Source: an uncultured Clostridia bacterium
GTDB taxonomy: Bacteria > Bacillota > Clostridia > Christensenellales > CAG-917
Direction: 5' to 3'
NCBI GenBank assembly: GCA_934233745.1
Contig: CAKQGN010000003.1
Location: 1 to 64,000 of the forward strand
Length of the DNA: 64,000 nt
Position numbers and translations under genes: made by a program. The stretch's first letter is position 1. The number at the start of each line of letters is the position of its first letter. Of the stretch, positions 14,977 to 24,000 are shown piece after piece. Under the pieces are notes generated by a model that was not told where the DNA came from, did not search any database, and saw only the letters and a program-made list of their open reading frames with translations.

Positions 14977-16988
14977 TATCTCACCACGCTGCCGCTGTCG
15001 ACAGGCTTTTCAGGGGACACAAGCACGACTTGTTCGTTGCCGTCCGCGTCGGTGTAGCAAGCGCAAAGAAGCATACCCTGACTTTCGATTCCGCGCAGTT
15101 TTGCAGGCTTTAAGTTGTACACGACAACAACGTTTTTGCCGAGCATTTCTTCGGGCGTATAGTATTTTGCAATTCCGCTCACGATTGTGCGAACGTCTTT
15201 GCCGATTTGCACGGAAAATTTGAGAAGTTTGTCCGCTTTCTCAACCTTTTCGGCGGTGAGAATCTTTCCGACGCGCAATTGAACTTTGGCAAAATCGTCA
15301 ATTGCAATTTCACTCAAATCAACGACGTTTTCCGATTTTTTATCCTCTTTTTTCTCGGCTTTTTTGTCCTGCTTCGCCTCTTTTGGTTCTTCCTCCGAAT
15401 CGTCCTCTTTGACAATGCCCTTTGCAATCAGGTCTTTTTTCACCTTGTCAACGTCGATTCTTGCAAAGATATGTTCGGGGTTTTGTGCGACGGTTGTTCC
15501 GTTTGCAAGCAGTCCGAACTTGTCAAGCTCGTCATAGGAGCGCAAAGTCGCGCCGCATTGATCGACAACTTTTTGCGACGTCGAGGGCATAAACGGAGCG
15601 AGCAAACTTGCGCAAATCACAATGCTTTCGGTGAGGTTGTAAAGAACGGTTGCAAGTCTGTCTTTCTTGTTTTCGTCCTTTGCAAGCACCCAGGGCATGG
15701 TTTCGTCAATATACTTGTTTGCCCTGCGCAGCACCGCAAATATATCCGAGAGCGCGTCTGCCGAGCGGTATGCGTCAATATTTGCAAACACCTTGTCTCT
15801 TGCGGCTTTTACAATTGCTTTAAGGTCATCGTCAACAGGCTCGGTTGCGCCCTTATCGCAAACGATGCCGTCAAAATACTTGTTTGTCATTGCGATTGTA
15901 CGTTGTACGAGGTTGCCGTAGACGTTGACAAGCTCGCTGTTGATCGTGTCCATCACAAGATCCCAGCTTATCACGCCGTCGTTGTCGAATGGCATTTGCG
16001 AAAGGAGGAAATATCTCACGCTGTCCACGCCGAAATAGTCCACGAGATCGTCCGCATAGATGACGTTACCCTTGGACTTTGACATTTTGCCGCCGTCTTG
16101 CAACAGCCACGGATGTCCGAAAATTTGCTTGGGCAGAGGCTCGCCGAGTGCCATAAGGAAAATCGGCCAATATATAGAATGGAAACGAACGATGTCTTTG
16201 CCGATGATATGAACGTCGGCAGGCCACTCTTTTTTGTAGAGGTCGCTTGAATTGCCGTCGGCGTCAAAGCCGATGCCCGTAATATAGTTGGTGAGTGCGT
16301 CAAGCCACACGTACACGATGTGCCGTTTGTCGAACGTAACGGGAATACCCCACGTAAAAGACGTTCTTGACACGCACAAGTCCTGAAGTCCCGGCTTCAA
16401 GAAATTGTTGACCATCTCGTTTTTGCGCGATTGCGGCACGATAAAGTCGGGATGCTCGTCATAATATTTCATGAGGCGATCTGCGTATTTGCTCATATTG
16501 AAGAAGTACGCTTCCTCCTCCGCCATCTCGACTTTTCCTCCGCAGTCGGGGCATTTGCCGTCAACAAGCTGACTTTCCGTCCAAAACGACTCGCAGGGAG
16601 TGCAGTACCACCCCTTGTACGAGCCTTTGTAAATATCGCCTTGTTTGTAGAATTTTTCAAAAATCTTCTGGACTTGTTCTTCGTGTTCTTTATCTGTGGT
16701 ACGGATAAACTTGTCGTATGTGGTGTCCATCAAATCCCATATGCGTTTGATGTCCGCCGCTTTTCTGTCCACAAAGTCTTTGGGGGTAAGTCCTGCCGCC
16801 TGCGCCTTAAGCTCTATCTTTTCGCCATGCTCGTCCGTGCCGGTCTGGAAGAACACATCGTACCCTTCCATGCGTTTTGCCCTTGCCACAAGGTCGGAAA
16901 ACACAATCTCGTAAGTGTTGCCGATGTGGGGCTTGCCCGACGCGTAGGCGATTGCCGTTGTCAAATAAAATTTCTTTTTGTCTTGCAT
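14976..16988 (-). CDS. metG: Methionine--tRNA ligase
   Basis: 670 residues from the ATG at 16986-16988, chosen because AGAGGTG precedes it and the conserved KFYLTTAIAYASGKPHIGN begins there; the open frame upstream is noise. Class I motifs: HIGN (residues 21-24) and KMSKS near 300. A zinc knuckle of two C-x2-C pairs (CTPC and CPDC) lies around 129-150. After the anticodon-binding helices comes a highly charged Lys/Glu/Asp-rich linker (about 535-570). A C-terminal EMAP/Trbp111-type tRNA-binding domain follows (about 570-670), as in the dimeric Bacillus form. It charges tRNA-Met. First gene of the leftward operon. Confidence 0.96.
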   Translation of the reverse strand: MQDKKKFYLTTAIAYASGKPHIGNTYEIVFSDLVARAKRMEGYDVFFQTGTDEHGEKIELKAQAAGLTPKDFVDRKAADIKRIWDLMDTTYDKFIRTTDKEHEEQVQKIFEKFYKQGDIYKGSYKGWYCTPCESFWTESQLVDGKCPDCGGKVEMAEEEAYFFNMSKYADRLMKYYDEHPDFIVPQSRKNEMVNNFLKPGLQDLCVSRTSFTWGIPVTFDKRHIVYVWLDALTNYITGIGFDADGNSSDLYKKEWPADVHIIGKDIVRFHSIYWPIFLMALGEPLPKQIFGHPWLLQDGGKMSKSKGNVIYADDLVDYFGVDSVRYFLLSQMPFDNDGVISWDLVMDTINSELVNVYGNLVQRTIAMTNKYFDGIVCDKGATEPVDDDLKAIVKAARDKVFANIDAYRSADALSDIFAVLRRANKYIDETMPWVLAKDENKKDRLATVLYNLTESIVICASLLAPFMPSTSQKVVDQCGATLRSYDELDKFGLLANGTTVAQNPEHIFARIDVDKVKKDLIAKGIVKEDDSEEEPKEAKQDKKAEKKEDKKSENVVDLSEIAIDDFAKVQLRVGKILTAEKVEKADKLLKFSVQIGKDVRTIVSGIAKYYTPEEMLGKNVVVVYNLKPAKLRGIESQGMLLCACYTDADGNEQVVLVSPEKPVDSGSVVR

Positions 16989-17040
16989 GATGTCACCTCT
17001 TTGGCAGCTAATGATACCGCCGTTTGAATTGAGTTTATAC

Positions 17041-17069
17041 ATTATACATCTTTTATTTATAAAAGTAAA
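17041..17069 (-). promoter_or_regulatory. SigA-type promoter for metG operon
   Basis: On the minus strand TTTACT (17064-17069), 17-base spacer, TATAAT (17041-17046). The predicted leader is about 45 bases, too short for a T-box. Confidence 0.55.
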
Positions 17070-17076
17070 TAAGAAG

Positions 17077-17106
17077 TGCATACCCTCTCAAAATGAAAAA
17101 TACAAT
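17077..17106 (+). promoter_or_regulatory. Possible SigE-like (mother-cell) promoter for spmAB
   Basis: AATACAAT (17099-17106) differs in one base from the SigE -10 consensus CATACAAT. A partial -35 (TGCATACC, 17077-17084) lies 14 bases upstream. spmA is in the SigE regulon of Bacillus subtilis. Transcription would begin almost at the spmA ATG, so this is tentative. Confidence 0.25.
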
Positions 17107-17111
17107 ATCGT

Positions 17112-17771
17112 ATGAATATCGCTTTTTTGATTATCACGGCAATATCGTTGGTTCTTATGACAATTCGCGCGCCGGAATCCGCCTTCACGACAATGATAGA
17201 CGGGGTTACGCACGCAATCGAATTGTCCTTCAAACTTTGCGCAATATACGCCGTATGGTTGTCCGTATTGAAAATGGTCGAGGCAACCGCACTCGACAAA
17301 AAGTTGTCAAAACTGCTTCGTCCCGTTGTGCGCAAAATATTCAAAAACGAAAAAGACGAGGCTTATGATTGGATATGTATAAACCTTGCGGCAAACATGT
17401 TCGGGATGGGCGGCGCAGCAACCCCTGCCGGCATAAAAGCGATGCGCGCAATGAGCGACGGATGCGAAAAAGCAACCGACAATATGATTATGCTTTTGGT
17501 GATAAACGCAACGTCCGTTCAACTTATTCCCGCCACGGTGATAGCCATGCGAGCAAGCGCGCATTCTCAAAGCCCGTCAGACATAATTTTGCCTACTCTG
17601 ATATCCAGCGGTATTGCGACTTTGCTCGGTGCGCTGACGTGCAAAGTGTTGTCGCTCAAAAAAAGCAATTCCGATAAAATCGACACAACAGGTGTTTTAT
17701 ATAATAAAAACAAACAGATAAAACCCTCGTTTAGTGCTTTTGGCAAAAAATTGCGTCGAGGTGAAAAATGA
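17112..17771 (+). CDS. spmA: Spore maturation protein A
   Basis: 219 residues; a membrane protein of the nucleoside-recognition (Gate) domain family. A first helix at residues 1-16 is followed by the conserved ANMFGMGGAATPAG segment near residues 95-108 and further hydrophobic helices. In Bacillus and Clostridium SpmA acts with SpmB in the developing spore to lower core water content and raise heat resistance. The stop codon overlaps the spmB start (ATGA, 17768-17771). No Shine-Dalgarno sequence is visible before the ATG. Its presence supports a sporulating lineage. Confidence 0.9.
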   Translation: MNIAFLIITAISLVLMTIRAPESAFTTMIDGVTHAIELSFKLCAIYAVWLSVLKMVEATALDKKLSKLLRPVVRKIFKNEKDEAYDWICINLAANMFGMGGAATPAGIKAMRAMSDGCEKATDNMIMLLVINATSVQLIPATVIAMRASAHSQSPSDIILPTLISSGIATLLGALTCKVLSLKKSNSDKIDTTGVLYNKNKQIKPSFSAFGKKLRRGEK

Positions 17772-18280
17772 ACGTAAGCATGTATGTTTTGCCCGCTTTG
17801 CTTATTTTTCTCATCATAGTTTGCATTGTCAAAAAGGTCAAAGTTTACGACTGTTTTTTGCTCGGAGCGAAAGACGGGTTGAATCTTGTCATAGATATTT
17901 TCCCTTACATCGCATCCGTGTTCGTATGCATCGAATTGTTTAAGGCGAGCGGTCTTTCGGAGATAATCTCGGGTTGGCTCGCAAAGCCTTTGGCATATAT
18001 AGGCATACCGAGCGAAGTGGCTGAAATCATCCTTTTGGTTCCCCTTTCGGGCAACGGAACGATTGCATTGCTTGAAGGCATAATACAAAAATACGGCGCC
18101 GATTCATACATTTCAAGATGCGCCTGCGTGATTGCAGGCGGAAGCGAAACCATATTTTATATAGCCGCCGTATACTTCTCTGCCTGCAAGGTCAAAAAGC
18201 TCCGCTATGCCATTCCCGTATCTCTTTTTTGCACATTTTTGGGCGCATTGCTCGCCTGCGCCCTGTGCCGTTTTATGTAA
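17768..18280 (+). CDS. spmB: Spore maturation protein B
   Basis: 170 residues with four to five hydrophobic helices. The nucleoside-recognition domain features D-x-F-P-Y near residue 58 and the conserved VPLSGNGTIALLEG region near 95-109 match SpmB. It starts inside the spmA stop codon, with GAGGTG of the spmA end as ribosome binding site, so the two are translated together. The partner role in spore core dehydration is known from Bacillus. A strong terminator follows directly. Confidence 0.9.
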   Translation: MNVSMYVLPALLIFLIIVCIVKKVKVYDCFLLGAKDGLNLVIDIFPYIASVFVCIELFKASGLSEIISGWLAKPLAYIGIPSEVAEIILLVPLSGNGTIALLEGIIQKYGADSYISRCACVIAGGSETIFYIAAVYFSACKVKKLRYAIPVSLFCTFLGALLACALCRFM

Positions 18281-18310
18281 AAAGAGTGCCGTTTGACGGC
18301 GCTCTTTTTT
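18279..18310. terminator. Intrinsic terminator after spmAB
   Basis: AAAAAGAGTGCCGT and ACGGCGCTCTTTTT form the stem (18279-18292/18296-18309), followed by T residues. It overlaps the end of the spmB stop region and may also stop the converging DUF1858 transcript. Confidence 0.8.
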
Positions 18311-18321
18311 TTGTCGACAAC

Positions 18322-18522
18322 TTATTTTGCGATGACGGCGTTGAGTTTTTCAACAAGTTCGTCAACGTCTATGCAGTGTACCGCAGCTGCCTCTTCAAGA
18401 GTTTCGCCGTGTGCAAGCATACAATGCAAGCAGTGCATTCCGCTTGCTTGCAACACTTCGGCAAGTTTATCGGGATCGCCTTGAGCGAGTACATCGATGA
18501 TGAGCATGTCTTTTGTTACCAT
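18322..18522 (-). CDS. DUF1858 redox-disulfide protein
   Basis: 66 residues. The sequence SGMHCLHCMLAHGETLEEAA places C31-x2-C34 in the conserved core of DUF1858, the small domain annotated as hybrid-cluster-protein-associated redox disulfide and also found at the N-terminus of ScdA/YtfE-type iron-sulfur repair proteins. It probably offers a redox-active cysteine pair or a metal site, but the partner is unknown. An excellent TAGGAGG ribosome binding site precedes the ATG. It is placed downstream of the zinc-ribbon/SPFH pair, with a 34-base gap, and could be cotranscribed with it. Confidence 0.85.
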   Translation of the reverse strand: MVTKDMLIIDVLAQGDPDKLAEVLQASGMHCLHCMLAHGETLEEAAAVHCIDVDELVEKLNAVIAK

Positions 18523-18556
18523 AGTTGTTACCTCCTAAAAGATATGTAAATTTAGA

Positions 18557-19627
18557 TTATTCGAATTGTCCGCTCAGCCATGCCCAAACAAGCAAAGCAA
18601 CTACGCCGAGCGCAAGAAGCACCGCAATCGCAACTCTGATCGGCGACACGGGGGATTTGCCCGTGGATTTGCCCGTTCTTCCGTTGATGATAAAGCGGTA
18701 GCCTTTTTTGCGATACATATACGCGCAAACCCAAAGAGGCAGAAGCATATAATGGAATTGTGTGCCGGAATAGGTGGTGTTTACGTTGAGATACCCCACG
18801 ACATCCGCACAATAGCTATCGATAATGCGTTTGCGAATCGTATCGTCCATTTGCCCTTTCGCAACACCGAATCCGTCCTGCAAGGAGGTGTCGTACCTCT
18901 CTGCCACAAAGCCTGCGATGTAGTCTTTGTTGTATGATTCGAGATTGTCGGTGTCGTATGGCAAAATCTTGTTTAGTTCTTTTTGGTTGAGTTGAGTGCT
19001 TGCTTCGACGGCGACGTTCTCAAAAGAGTTTTGCGTATTGCCGTTGATGTTGTACCATTCTATGTACGTTTCCACGCGGCGATCTTTTCCGCTGCCCACC
19101 GTTCTTGTGCGTCTTTTGCCGACTCTTCCGTCATAAGTGGAAAAAGCATCTGTCGAAAAAGCGTAAGACGGGATGTAAACGCCTTTGAAATTTTCAACCT
19201 TGAAACTTTTTTTGAGATTCCACGGCGCAAAAAGTTTCTTTTTTATCCACTTTTTGCCTGCGGTTGACGCCTGCTGTTGCGAGAGCGCAAACGGAAGGAT
19301 GCTGTCCGGTTTCAAGCCTTTCATGTCATCTATCTCGACAACATTCGTCCCGCCGCAATACGGACACTTGATTGCCGTATCAAACGACGAAAGTTTGACT
19401 TCTGCGCCGCAGTTCGGGCATTTGTAGGTCGAATCGTCAAACTTCACTTCCCCGTCCTTGACAGACGCGAGATAATCGCGTTTGAAACTTATCTTTTTAT
19501 CGATCGAACGAGTTGCATCGCAATATGAACAATGAAGTGCGCCCCTTTCGGGATCATATGTCATATCCGCGCCGCAGTTTGTACATTTGACGACCGCCGT
19601 ATTGTTGTAGTTGAAAACGTCTGCCAT
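18557..19627 (-). CDS. Double zinc-ribbon protein with C-terminal membrane anchor (YdjG-like)
   Basis: 356 residues. Two zinc ribbons open the protein: C15-x2-C18 with CSYC, then CPNC with CPYC (to about residue 95). A middle domain of about 200 residues follows, containing the GVYIPSYAFSTDA beta segment. One hydrophobic helix near 332-350 is followed by a very short tail, so it is membrane-anchored with the bulk in the cytoplasm. It resembles Bacillus YdjG (annotated TFIIB-type zinc ribbon). In Bacillus, YdjG and its SPFH partner YdjI help recruit the PspA-like envelope-stress protein. The SPFH gene lies 24 bases upstream here, which supports the assignment. No PspA gene is in the window. 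Confidence 0.72.
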   Translation of the reverse strand: MADVFNYNNTAVVKCTNCGADMTYDPERGALHCSYCDATRSIDKKISFKRDYLASVKDGEVKFDDSTYKCPNCGAEVKLSSFDTAIKCPYCGGTNVVEIDDMKGLKPDSILPFALSQQQASTAGKKWIKKKLFAPWNLKKSFKVENFKGVYIPSYAFSTDAFSTYDGRVGKRRTRTVGSGKDRRVETYIEWYNINGNTQNSFENVAVEASTQLNQKELNKILPYDTDNLESYNKDYIAGFVAERYDTSLQDGFGVAKGQMDDTIRKRIIDSYCADVVGYLNVNTTYSGTQFHYMLLPLWVCAYMYRKKGYRFIINGRTGKSTGKSPVSPIRVAIAVLLALGVVALLVWAWLSGQFE

Positions 19628-19651
19628 ATAATAAACACTCTTGATTGTCTA

Positions 19652-20767
19652 TCAGTCTATTTTTGCTCCGCATTCGGGGCAGAATTTCATGCCTGCTTTG
19701 ACTTTGGCTCCGCATTTTGGGCACGTTGCACTCATGGGCTGTCCGCATTCGGGACAGAATTTTGAATTCTGAGGAACTTCGGCACCGCACTTCGAGCATT
19801 TGCAAGTGGCTTCGCCGCCCACTTTCGCTCCGCATTCCGGGCAGAATTTCGCTCCTGCTTTGATGCTTGCGCCGCATTTTGCACATTTGATTTTTGCGCT
19901 TTGCGCTTCGTCGAGATTTTGAGCGAACTGATTGCCTACTCTTGCACCCATTCCGAGACCGATGCCTGCCGCGCCGAACATACCGCCCATACCGGGGTTC
20001 TTTGCCGCGTCGCGCATTGCCTGTACGGATTCGTATTGAGCATACTCACCCATTTTTCCGTCAAACACACCGAGGGTTGTGCGTTTGTCCATTGCCTTTT
20101 CGACCGCTTCGGGCAGTTTGAAATTGCGCACAAGCACGGAATCGATGTCGAGTCCGAGTTGGTTGAATCTCGGCTTTGCCTGAGTGCAAACGGTGTCGCC
20201 GATTTCAAGATAGTTTGCGGCAAGTTCGAGCGCGGGAATTTCGCACTCTCCGAGCATGTCGGTAAGTTGAGCAAGAACGATTGATTTGAGATGTTCCTCG
20301 ATATCCTCCGTCTTGAATGAATGAATCGTGCCGAAACACTCTTTCATGAACAACTCGGGATTCATGACATGGAAGGAATATTCACCGTGTCCGGCGATAC
20401 GAATCATGCCGAAGTCCTTGTCGCGCATCATAACCGGATTGGGCGTGCCCCACTTCATTTGCGTGAATCTGCGCAAATTGACATAATAAACGTCGATTTG
20501 TTTGGGGTTTTCAAACGCATACTTCCAGTTTGCGATTGCGGTCAGCACGGGGGTTGAACCTTCGTCGAGCTTCCAGCTGCCCTCGGTGAACACGTCGCAA
20601 ACGCTTCCGCGGTACACAAAGATTGCGGCTTGCGAAGGACGAACGATAAGTTCCGACCCTTTCATGATCGCATATCTGTCGTCGTACTCGAATTTTTTTA
20701 CTATAGTATTTTGAGAACTGTCTTCCCATTGAATGACTTTGAGGAGTTGTCTTTTGATAAGTCCCAT
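19652..20767 (-). CDS. SPFH-domain protein with three C-terminal zinc ribbons (YdjI-like)
   Basis: 371 residues. Residues 1-240 form an SPFH/band-7-like domain of the virion-core YdjI type. A Gly/Ala/Met-rich segment (about 260-285) follows. Three consecutive zinc ribbons come next, each built from C-x2-C-G pairs of the form FCPECG, from about 292 to the end. Such proteins assemble on membranes as scaffolds; Bacillus YdjI works with YdjG in PspA recruitment under envelope stress. It starts after GGAGGG with promoter 20799-20826 and heads a unit with the YdjG-like gene. Confidence 0.8.
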   Translation of the reverse strand: MGLIKRQLLKVIQWEDSSQNTIVKKFEYDDRYAIMKGSELIVRPSQAAIFVYRGSVCDVFTEGSWKLDEGSTPVLTAIANWKYAFENPKQIDVYYVNLRRFTQMKWGTPNPVMMRDKDFGMIRIAGHGEYSFHVMNPELFMKECFGTIHSFKTEDIEEHLKSIVLAQLTDMLGECEIPALELAANYLEIGDTVCTQAKPRFNQLGLDIDSVLVRNFKLPEAVEKAMDKRTTLGVFDGKMGEYAQYESVQAMRDAAKNPGMGGMFGAAGIGLGMGARVGNQFAQNLDEAQSAKIKCAKCGASIKAGAKFCPECGAKVGGEATCKCSKCGAEVPQNSKFCPECGQPMSATCPKCGAKVKAGMKFCPECGAKID

Positions 20768-20798
20768 AGGGCCCTCCGATTTTTGTTTTATTATATGT

Positions 20799-20826
20799 AT
20801 TATATCACAAGCGGTGATTTTTTCAA
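20799..20826 (-). promoter_or_regulatory. SigA-type promoter for the SPFH/zinc-ribbon unit
   Basis: On the minus strand TTGAAA (20821-20826), 16-base spacer, TATAAT (20799-20804), about 30 bases upstream of the start codon. Confidence 0.65.
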
Positions 20827-20955
20827 TAAAAATTTATTATAACCGCACGTCCTTCAAAAAAACATAAACAAAATCATTGTGATTTTCGGCAATTTTGCAA
20901 ATGATTTTTGCTTAGCGACAAACTTTGCCGCAATCGTCAGCTTTTCGATTTAACG

Positions 20956-20984
20956 AAAAAGCCCCGCTTGTTGCGAGGCTTTTT
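20956..20984 (-). terminator. Intrinsic terminator of the giant lipoprotein gene
   Basis: AAAAAGCCCCGC and GCGAGGCTTTTT form a stem with one mismatch around TTGTT. Read leftward it ends in TTTTT. It lies 17 bases past the stop codon at 21001. Confidence 0.75.
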
Positions 20985-21000
20985 GCGATTGAGGCTTAAA

Positions 21001-24000
21001 TCAACCGTTGATTGTAATTGTCGCGAGGCTTGACACAACTTGCGCATCGGGAACAAGCTGTCCTTCCTTGACGATTGTGCCGTCAACAAAGGATTCGCCT
21101 GATTTTGCCGTTCTTGTCGTAAGAAGCGTACCGTTGTTGTCCACAACCGTTCCGATTGCCGCATAGAGTTTATAAACAATCTTGCGAGCCGAGGATGTCG
21201 GGAGTGCAAACACTTCTTCCGCTGACGAGAACGTAACCGAATATCTTGCAACCAATGTCGTCTTGCTGCTTGACGAATACACTTCCGCGACACCGAACCA
21301 CACAACGTTCACTTTTTGACCGTTAACCGTTGTGGTCATGTTGAGCGTTTTTGCGCTATCGTTGTACAAACCGGAAACGCTTGGCGTATATGCCGTTGCG
21401 TCAACCTTTGCCGCTTGCTCAATCGGGACGGAAACGCGTTCCTGATCAGCAAACTGAACGATTGCGCTCTTGCCTGCCGCTGTTGTCGTAATACCGTCCT
21501 TTGCGACCGTATAAGATGCGTCTGCGGGCATAGATACGATTGCGTAGAAGAAATCAAGTGTTTCGTCTATGGCAGCGTTGAACACTTCCTTACCGTCTGC
21601 ACCGAGCTTAATCTTTCCGGTCATCGCATCGAATTCGGGAGTCGATACGCCGAATTTCACGATGTAGGCGAACGGCATCGTCAATTTTGACTGATCGTTG
21701 GGATTGATGACAAACGCTGTCTTGGCAAGGCTGTTGTCAACAAGCGACGTATAGATGCCCGTTGTCGTCAAAACAGTGCTGTTTCCGCTCTTTGTCGTCG
21801 TTGCGGACGTCATTTCTTTGACAACCATCTTCTTGACGAGGAACGGAATCTTGTAAGATTGTACGTTTCCGTCAACACCGATGAGTTTTGCGGTGACGTA
21901 AATCAATCCGCCGTTGTATGTCGGTCTGAATTCGTCGAAGCTCCAGACAAGTATGCGGCGTTCGTCACCTTTTGTCTTGTAGGTGACAACTTGCGTTTCG
22001 TCACCGTTGCCGGTGCGTTCGTTGAATTTAAGCTCGGTGGGCATTGTCGGTTTGACATACTCATACGGATTGACATATGCCTTAACGCCGCTGTTTACGC
22101 CGTTTGCATAACCGACAAGACCTTTGAGTGCGCTGTCATCCGCAATGCTTGTGACGCTTCTGTCAAGCACTCTGACGGTAAATTTGATGCGTTGCGTGCC
22201 GATTGTGTTTTTGCCGAAGTTGTATTCTCCGTCATAACCGACAATTGCGTATGCCGTGTATTCGCCGCCGGCATAAGTCACGTTGACGCCACCGAAGTCC
22301 CAAGTTACGGGCAATTCGACCGTTTTTCCGTTTGCAAGCGTTACATTGAGTTTGGTCGGGAAGTTCACATAATCTCTGTTGAGTTCCTCTTTCGTCATTT
22401 CAATGTATTCGCCGTTGACCAGTTTGTAAGTGCCGTCAAGGTTGTTCTTGACATAACCGCTTGTCGCAACAGAGGATTTCTCATAGCGATCTCCGCTATA
22501 TCCGCTCTTTCTTGCAAAGACATTGCCGTTTTCATACGGATCGATGACAAATTCTCCGTTCTTGAAGAGAGCGTCTCCGTTGCCCGTTACGGTCGTTGCG
22601 CTTTCCGTTCTGCTGTTGTTGATGCGGACGGTCACGTCAACCTTTGCGCTTGCGCCGTTGCCCTCCACTCCGCTTGTGAGCGTCGCTTTGACTACAACAT
22701 TGCCGCCTCTGAACGTGTATCGAGCGTCTTGCGCATCCCATGCCGCATTGAGCGTTTGCGTCGTTACATAGGTGAGCAAGTAGAGGTCTTTGCCGTCGGC
22801 GGTCTTGAACTCGGCTGCGTTGATCGTGTTCACGTCGCCGTCAAACAGCACATAGTTCTTGGTGTTCTGATTGTAGACATAGAACTTGACGCCCGTGTAA
22901 TCGGCCTCGTTTTCAAATCCGCCGTACACGCTGTAGATGCCGGGATAATTCTCTCCGTCGGTGTCAATAAATCCGTGGCGTTTCTTGTATGTCGTGTTGT
23001 AATCGAATTTGCCTGCGCCTACCGCTTCTTTGCCTTCGTTCCACCACGCATATGCGCTTATGAACTGAGCGCCGACATAGAATGTTGCGGTCGGATTGTA
23101 TTTTGCCGTGTTGTATACAGAGTTTTCACTGTCCGTATACACGTCTTTCTTGTACTTGTACGAGCCGACAGACATATCGTTGTATGCAAGGTCGCTGTTG
23201 GTGAGCGTGACCTTGGACACGCGGATCTTGATTGTCATCTCGAATGAAGGCATGACTTCGAATTCCTTTGCTCTGCTGTTCCATACATGGACGGTCATCT
23301 TTCTTTCGAGCGTCGCGCTGAGGCTTGCAATATCGCTTGCCGTGGGCGCATTCTCGTAAGTGATAAAGTACTCGCCCTTATCGCCGTTCGCAAACGTGAG
23401 CGTCATGCTGTCGGGCAATCTGTCTGCGCCTGCGTATGCAAAGTGGTTGTAGTAGATGTATTCAACCGGCATACCCGTCGCCTTGTTGTAGACGATGTCG
23501 ATGTATCTGCCGTCTGCAACGCCGTTGTTCATGCCGACGAGCGTATCGGTGATTGTAGAGTACTTGCTCGAATCGGAGTACAAATACGTAAGTCCGGTTT
23601 CGCCAAGTTCGAGCTCTGCGTCGATAATCGTACGATCAAGCACCGTAACAGGCACGTTGACGCGTTGTTTTGCAAGCATATAGGTCTTTTCGTTTGTAAG
23701 TTTGAAGTCCTTATCGCCCGTCTTATCTCTCATGTAGTTGAGATAATCTTCAACAGAAACATACGCTTTCTTGCCGCTTTCGGTGATGTCTTCGTAAACA
23801 TAGCCGCCGTTTGCTCTTTCGATGCCGATGACTGCCGTTGCCATGAACGCCGTGTTGCTCGTGCCGCTCTTGATGAGTTTGTCGACATCCGACCAATCGA
23901 AGAACGCCTTAAACACGGTTCCGTCGACAGTCGTGACGTTCATCTCGTTCGCAATGTAGGACGCATCTTTGTTGAGGAACGTGTCAACCACGATCGAGCG

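Noticed and set aside
16989..17041. T-box leader before metG
   Set aside because: The promoter at 17041-17069 leaves only about 45 bases of leader, too short for a T-box, and no T-box sequence is seen.
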